Position numbers and translations under genes: made by a program
Source: Lentzea kentuckyensis
Lineage (GTDB): Bacteria > Actinomycetota > Actinomycetes > Mycobacteriales > Pseudonocardiaceae
Direction: 5' to 3'
Length of the DNA stretch: 64,000 bases
Assembly (NCBI RefSeq): GCF_002150765.1
Contig: NZ_MUYM01000102.1
Coordinates: 1 to 64,000, forward strand
The notes under the pieces: model-generated
The model's database searches: none
What the model was told of the DNA's origin: nothing
What the model saw: the letters and a program-made list of their open reading frames with translations, nothing else
In this document: positions 62,270 to 64,000 of the stretch, one piece after another
Position numbering within the stretch: position 1 is the first letter of the stretch
How the letters are laid out: every line of letters begins with the position of its first letter

Positions 62270-62893
62270 TCACCCGCCGGACGTCACCAGTCCGGCGAGG
62301 AGGAGTGCCGCGCCGACGACGGCGGCGAGAAGTTCGACCGGAACCAGCCGGTGCCGCGCCCACCGGGCGAACGCGACGTTGACCACGGCGTGCGCGGCCG
62401 CGGTCACCAGCGCCCACCACGGTCCGGCGGTCAGGAGAAGGGTCGCGCCGAGGTGGAACGAAGCGCTGGTGACCGCGCGAACGCCACCATGCACGGGATG
62501 TGTGCTGACGAACCCGCCCTGCGACCTCAGTTGTTCGGCCGCCTGTCGTCCGACGGGCCAGCTGAACTGGGCCAGCCGGGTGGATCCGGCGAACGTGAGC
62601 CCTGCCAACGTCCAGCCGAAACCCGCCCAGAGCGCCGATCCGGCTCCGCTGACGACGACCAGCACGAGCAGGACCCGGACCACCTCATCGGTGGTCCCCG
62701 ATGTCACCGCGAGGATGGTGTCGCGCCGCCTGAGCGCATGCAGCCGGCCCGCCGACGCCAGCACAGGCAGGCGCGCCGCCAGTGCGACCAGCCACCCCAG
62801 CACACCCAGCAACGCCGCGCCCGCCTCCGAGACGCCCAGCACCACCACCAGGGTGACCGCGAGGAGCAGGAGAACCCCCGCCATCACGGCCAC
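62270..62893 (-). CDS. Polytopic membrane protein of unknown function
   Basis: A 207-residue protein with about five hydrophobic segments (VMAGVLLLLAVTLVVVLG at the start and ELLAAVVGAALLLAGLVTSG at the end). It has no recognised motif; the middle reads ALRRRDTILAVTSGTTDEVV. The start is either the GTG at 62893 or the ATG at 62884. It is transcribed in the same direction as the desaturase, with a 152-bp gap. Confidence 0.6.
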   Translation of the reverse strand: MAVMAGVLLLLAVTLVVVLGVSEAGAALLGVLGWLVALAARLPVLASAGRLHALRRRDTILAVTSGTTDEVVRVLLVLVVVSGAGSALWAGFGWTLAGLTFAGSTRLAQFSWPVGRQAAEQLRSQGGFVSTHPVHGGVRAVTSASFHLGATLLLTAGPWWALVTAAAHAVVNVAFARWARHRLVPVELLAAVVGAALLLAGLVTSGG

Positions 62894-63149
62894 GCCGGCC
62901 CGGATCCTCCGGGTGACCCTGGTCGAGTTCGTGAGGGGATGCTCGCTGCTCGCTGATTCGTCGATGTCTGCACGCTACGCCCGCGCTCGCCTCGCCGCAC
63001 GGGCATCCGGGTGGCAATCGTCCATTGTGGAGTAACTCGGAGTGAGAGGTCGGAATTGTTTCCGGGCAACGATTCCGCATTGCTCGACGCAGGAGTAGCG
63101 TCCAAGTCAGCTGCCCTGGACCCCGGCGCGGTCCGACCAGGGAGGGCTC

Positions 63150-63326
63150 ATGACACACCTCGGCCAGATCCCGGGAATCGCCCAGAAGCCCTTGTCGAAC
63201 GACCTGGCCGGGGATGTGGACGCCGTGTTCGACCTCCACCCCGATCTCGCCCGCGCGCTGACGTGCCGGGAGCTACCAGCGGGGCCTCGGCCGGCTGACC
63301 CTCGTCAGCCCGGCGACCTCCGGTGA
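63150..63326 (+). CDS. Small open frame overlapping the right-edge ANTAR gene
   Basis: An ATG at 63150 follows GGAGGG at ideal distance, and 58 codons run to 63326. The first ~40 residues (THLGQIPGIAQKPLSNDLAG, then ARALTCREL) look protein-like. The last ~17 codons lie inside the convergent ANTAR gene and may be a run-on after truncation. I do not recognise the family. Confidence 0.35.
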   Translation: MTHLGQIPGIAQKPLSNDLAGDVDAVFDLHPDLARALTCRELPAGPRPADPRQPGDLR

Positions 63327-63998
63327 TCTGGCGTTGACCTGCTGGGCGACTTCGGCCAGCAGCTGGCCGGAGTTGCGGGCGTAGTTCCTCATGAGGGAGA
63401 AGGCATCCGCGACATCGATCTGCAGGCGTTCGGTCAGTACGCCCTTCGCCTGCTCGATCTCGACGCGGCTCGCCAGCGCGGTCTGCAGCTGATCGGCGAG
63501 CATCTGGTTCTGCCGCACGGCCCGCACCTGCAGAAGGCTGATCGTCGCGACGTTCGCGAACGACTGCGCCAGTGCGTCCGACCGCTCAGGCAGAGGGCCG
63601 GGTGAAGTGCGGAACAGGTTCAACGAACCGATGACTTCCTCCCGAAGTCGCATGGGCACCGCGTCGACCGCTCCGAACCCGAGTCCTGCCGCCGCTGTGC
63701 CGAACCCCGGCCACCGCTGGGGTTCCGCGCGCAGGTCGGGGCACCGCACGGTCTGCCCAGAGCGGAAACACTCCTCGGACGGCCCGTCCTCGTCGCCGAG
63801 CTGGAACTGCTCCAGCGGGCGCGCGATCTCGCTGGCCGTGGCCACCAGCTTGAGCACACCCCGGTCGTCGGCCAGGAGGATTCCCGCCGCGTCCACGGTC
63901 AGCAGCTCGACACAACGTTCGGCCAGCACGTGGAGGAACTCGATGCCGTCGAACCGCTCCACGAGCGTGTCGGCCAGCTCTGCGAAGGTTTGTGCCAC
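63273..63998 (-). CDS. GAF-ANTAR RNA-binding antiterminator, copy 2 (may continue past the right edge)
   Basis: 241 visible residues. A GAF domain occupies about 20-170 (AGILLADDRGVLKLVATASE, then GSLNLFRTSPGPL) and an ANTAR domain about 175-230 (ALASRVEIEQAKGVLTERLQ, then AFSLMRNYARNSGQLLAEVA). The GTG at 63998 is two bases from the window end, and family members usually begin a few residues earlier, so the true start may lie outside. It has the same domain order as the gene at 55856 but is otherwise divergent. Confidence 0.85.
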   Translation of the reverse strand: MAQTFAELADTLVERFDGIEFLHVLAERCVELLTVDAAGILLADDRGVLKLVATASEIARPLEQFQLGDEDGPSEECFRSGQTVRCPDLRAEPQRWPGFGTAAAGLGFGAVDAVPMRLREEVIGSLNLFRTSPGPLPERSDALAQSFANVATISLLQVRAVRQNQMLADQLQTALASRVEIEQAKGVLTERLQIDVADAFSLMRNYARNSGQLLAEVAQQVNARSPEVAGLTRVSRPRPRW

Positions 63999-64000
63999 CC

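Overview
The window is high-GC DNA with GTG and ATG starts, many 4-bp start/stop overlaps and typical actinobacterial families (DUF397/XRE-DUF5753 pair, DUF574 methyltransferase, GAF-ANTAR regulators, LAL-type LuxR, DUF6292, RGCVC-type peptide, DrrAB-like exporter, several P450s). It is most likely a chromosomal segment of a filamentous actinomycete, perhaps of the Pseudonocardiales. That placement is inferred from gene content only. I saw no rRNA, tRNA, CRISPR array, transposase or integrase.

Region 1 (1-9.6 kb) is a mixed left flank: a secreted beta-propeller-like protein, a DUF2786 protein, a FolP2-like dihydropteroate synthase homologue with a downstream partner, a P450 divergent from a LAL regulator, and a DEDDh exonuclease with a C-terminal BRCT domain that overlaps a small gene.

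Region 2 (9.6-25.6 kb) is a defence island and the most interesting part. An intact, translationally coupled JetA-JetB-JetC set of a type II Wadjet-like SMC system lies on the minus strand (15867 to 9637). A JetD-like gene sits upstream of it, giving the order D-A-B-C, but JetD appears to lack its N-terminal part. Around it are remnants of a second, more canonical Wadjet operon: a JetA stopped by one in-frame amber codon (17483-16746), the C-terminal end of a JetC fused to the N-terminus of an unrelated nuclease-like gene (22349-23016), and a JetD with several frameshifts (23013-24199). Between the remnants sit a single-chain type ISP/IIG-like restriction-modification enzyme and a probable modified-base-reader/PD-(D/E)XK nuclease. 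A second DUF2786 paralogue closes the island, so DUF2786 genes stand on both sides of it.

Region 3 (26.5-32 kb) is one tight operon: NCS1-type nucleobase/hydantoin permease, hydantoinase/oxoprolinase-A-like protein, DUF917 protein and PucR regulator. Together they suggest uptake and breakdown of a cyclic ureide-like compound.

Region 4 (32-43.9 kb) holds a small membrane protein, the DUF397/XRE pair, a DUF574 methyltransferase, an orphan sensor kinase, an ABC-F protein with a structured leader, a Tat-exported two-subunit molybdenum hydroxylase, an ArsB/SLC13-like transporter with a universal-stress protein, a TIM-barrel protein and a bacterial PARG.

Region 5 (44.1-48.6 kb) is an operon of a ribbon-helix-helix protein, DUF4097 protein, DrrA/DrrB-like exporter and P450, preceded by iterated 8-bp motifs that look like an operator.

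Region 6 (48.6-64 kb) is a set of mostly single genes: SDR, secreted metalloprotease, two paralogous fatty-acid desaturases about 10 kb apart, a FAD monooxygenase/O-methyltransferase pair in which the methyltransferase carries an extra N-terminal domain, VOC protein, two GAF-ANTAR regulators (the second at the right edge), transglutaminase-like protein, CsbD, an N5-(carboxyethyl)ornithine synthase-like enzyme and a truncated GNAT gene butted against the second desaturase.
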